DNA of 64,000 nt from assembly GCA_002506365.1 (NCBI GenBank), contig DAXK01000045.1, positions 1-64,000 on the forward strand. Direction: 5' to 3'. A program made the position numbers and the translations under genes. The notes beneath the pieces are model-generated. The model was not told where the DNA came from. It ran no database searches and saw only the letters and a program-made list of their open reading frames with translations. Shown one piece after another: positions 63,542 to 64,000 of the stretch. Position 1 is the stretch's first letter. The number at the start of each line of letters is the position of its first letter. This DNA comes from an archaeon UBA583 (GTDB lineage: Archaea > Nanobdellota > Nanobdellia > Woesearchaeales > UBA583).

Positions 63542-63660
63542 AATTCTAAACAATTCTTATTATTTATAAATATCAACTATAAAAATTTACTCCTAATATT
63601 ATAAATAAACAAATAGAAATAAACAAATAAATAAAAATAGTATAAATAATTTAAACTAAA

Positions 63661-64000
63661 TTACTTACCACTTGTGATTTCAATCACATCACCAAACTTT
63701 AACACATAATCTTTTCCAACCATCATTTTAGATTTAACATCAGTTGCTTTAATAAAATGTTTTCCAAAATCAGTATGTAATCTATATGCAAAATCAAGCG
63801 CAGTCGCCTCCTTATGCATTAAAAAACAATCAACAATAACATTCTCCTTTTTCCCCTCAATTTTCTTTAAACCACCAGGATAAATAGGTTTCATCTCCAG
63901 TAATTCAAAAACAGCACAATTTAATGCTTGTTGAACACCAGTCCCACCAATTGTTTTAATATCCTTAGCAATTAAATTTAATCCATTCTTTTGGGCATCA
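63661..64000 (-). CDS. ychF: YchF-type GTPase, C-terminal part with TGS domain (partial)
   Basis: The frame runs off the right edge, so only the last 112 residues are seen. The part before the internal ATG at 63894 reads TGVQQALNCAVFELLEMKPI, which matches the helix before the TGS domain. The TGS domain itself is FLMHKEATALDFAYRLHTDF, HFIKATDVKSKMMVGKDYVL and FGDVIEITSGK. Archaeal YchF/Obg-like ATPases end this way; DRG-type GTPases are the other option. The nucleotide-binding motifs lie outside the window. Confidence 0.82.
   Translation of the reverse strand, partial: DAQKNGLNLIAKDIKTIGGTGVQQALNCAVFELLEMKPIYPGGLKKIEGKKENVIVDCFLMHKEATALDFAYRLHTDFGKHFIKATDVKSKMMVGKDYVLKFGDVIEITSGK

Noticed and set aside
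1..64000. tRNA, rRNA, insertion sequence or prophage genes
   Set aside because: No cloverleaf with a GGTTCGAAT-like arm, no rRNA segment, and no transposase, integrase or phage structural protein could be found by reading both strands.

Overview
The window reads as a piece of a very AT-rich archaeal chromosome, most likely a DPANN lineage of the Woesearchaeota/Pacearchaeota type. The support is a complete A-type ATP synthase operon, an archaeal flap endonuclease ending in a PCNA-binding motif, a YchF-type GTPase end, many class III (type IV pilin-like) signal sequences of the KAISPVV and QALPLN kinds, large secreted subtilases and LamG proteins, and TATA boxes about 25 bases ahead of leaderless start codons. 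The lineage is inferred from gene content and style; no rRNA, tRNA, transposase or CRISPR array was seen.

Layout. 1-3.84 kb: a four-gene minus-strand operon of membrane sensors (two Cache-like proteins, two three-helix proteins) with AGGAGG ribosome binding sites and no visible kinase. 4-11 kb: housekeeping and small genes (isochorismatase-like hydrolase, argS, YdjM-like membrane hydrolase, tRNA-dihydrouridine synthase, DUF1294 protein, unknowns). 11-16.1 kb: two pilin-like proteins, one fused to LamG domains, then a protein with two worn HIT-like domains, then an unknown. 16.1-25.4 kb: A-type ATPase H-I-K-E-C-F-A-B-D, interrupted by an inverted unknown gene and by gaps full of hairpins. 25.5-34.5 kb: unknowns, a lipoprotein, a LamG surface protein, two near-identical pilins, fen and a winged-helix gene. 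34.6-48.2 kb: metallophosphoesterase, two giant membrane-anchored subtilases, a DedA/VTT membrane protein, a pilin fused to a propeller-like repeat domain, and DUF192. 48.4-60.2 kb: a CiaB-like zincin, a dual-specificity phosphatase-like protein, a SEC-C protein, two lipoproteins, a Tat-exported lytic transglycosylase-like protein, a HEPN protein, two paralogous membrane-anchored extracellular proteins, a short pilin and oligoendopeptidase F. 60.4-64 kb: a DEAD-box helicase with a DbpA-type RNA-binding domain, small unknowns and a partial YchF-type GTPase.

How the genes fit together. Much of the window builds the cell surface and acts outside the cell: pilins with adhesive heads, LamG lectin-like proteins, subtilases, lipoproteins and a putative muramidase. 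This suits a small archaeon living in contact with other cells. The ATPase supplies or uses an ion gradient, and the rest is translation, RNA and DNA maintenance.

Two themes run through the non-coding DNA. First, almost every monocistronic gene has a TTTATAAA-like box centred 21-30 bases before its start codon. This moves several starts downstream and reveals one palindromic TATA box that probably serves two divergent genes. Second, many gene 3' ends carry perfect hairpins, often with three-base loops. At three places a gene edge is duplicated on both sides of a palindrome (18.2, 42.0 and 46.0 kb), which may mark a small palindromic element or a recombination scar.
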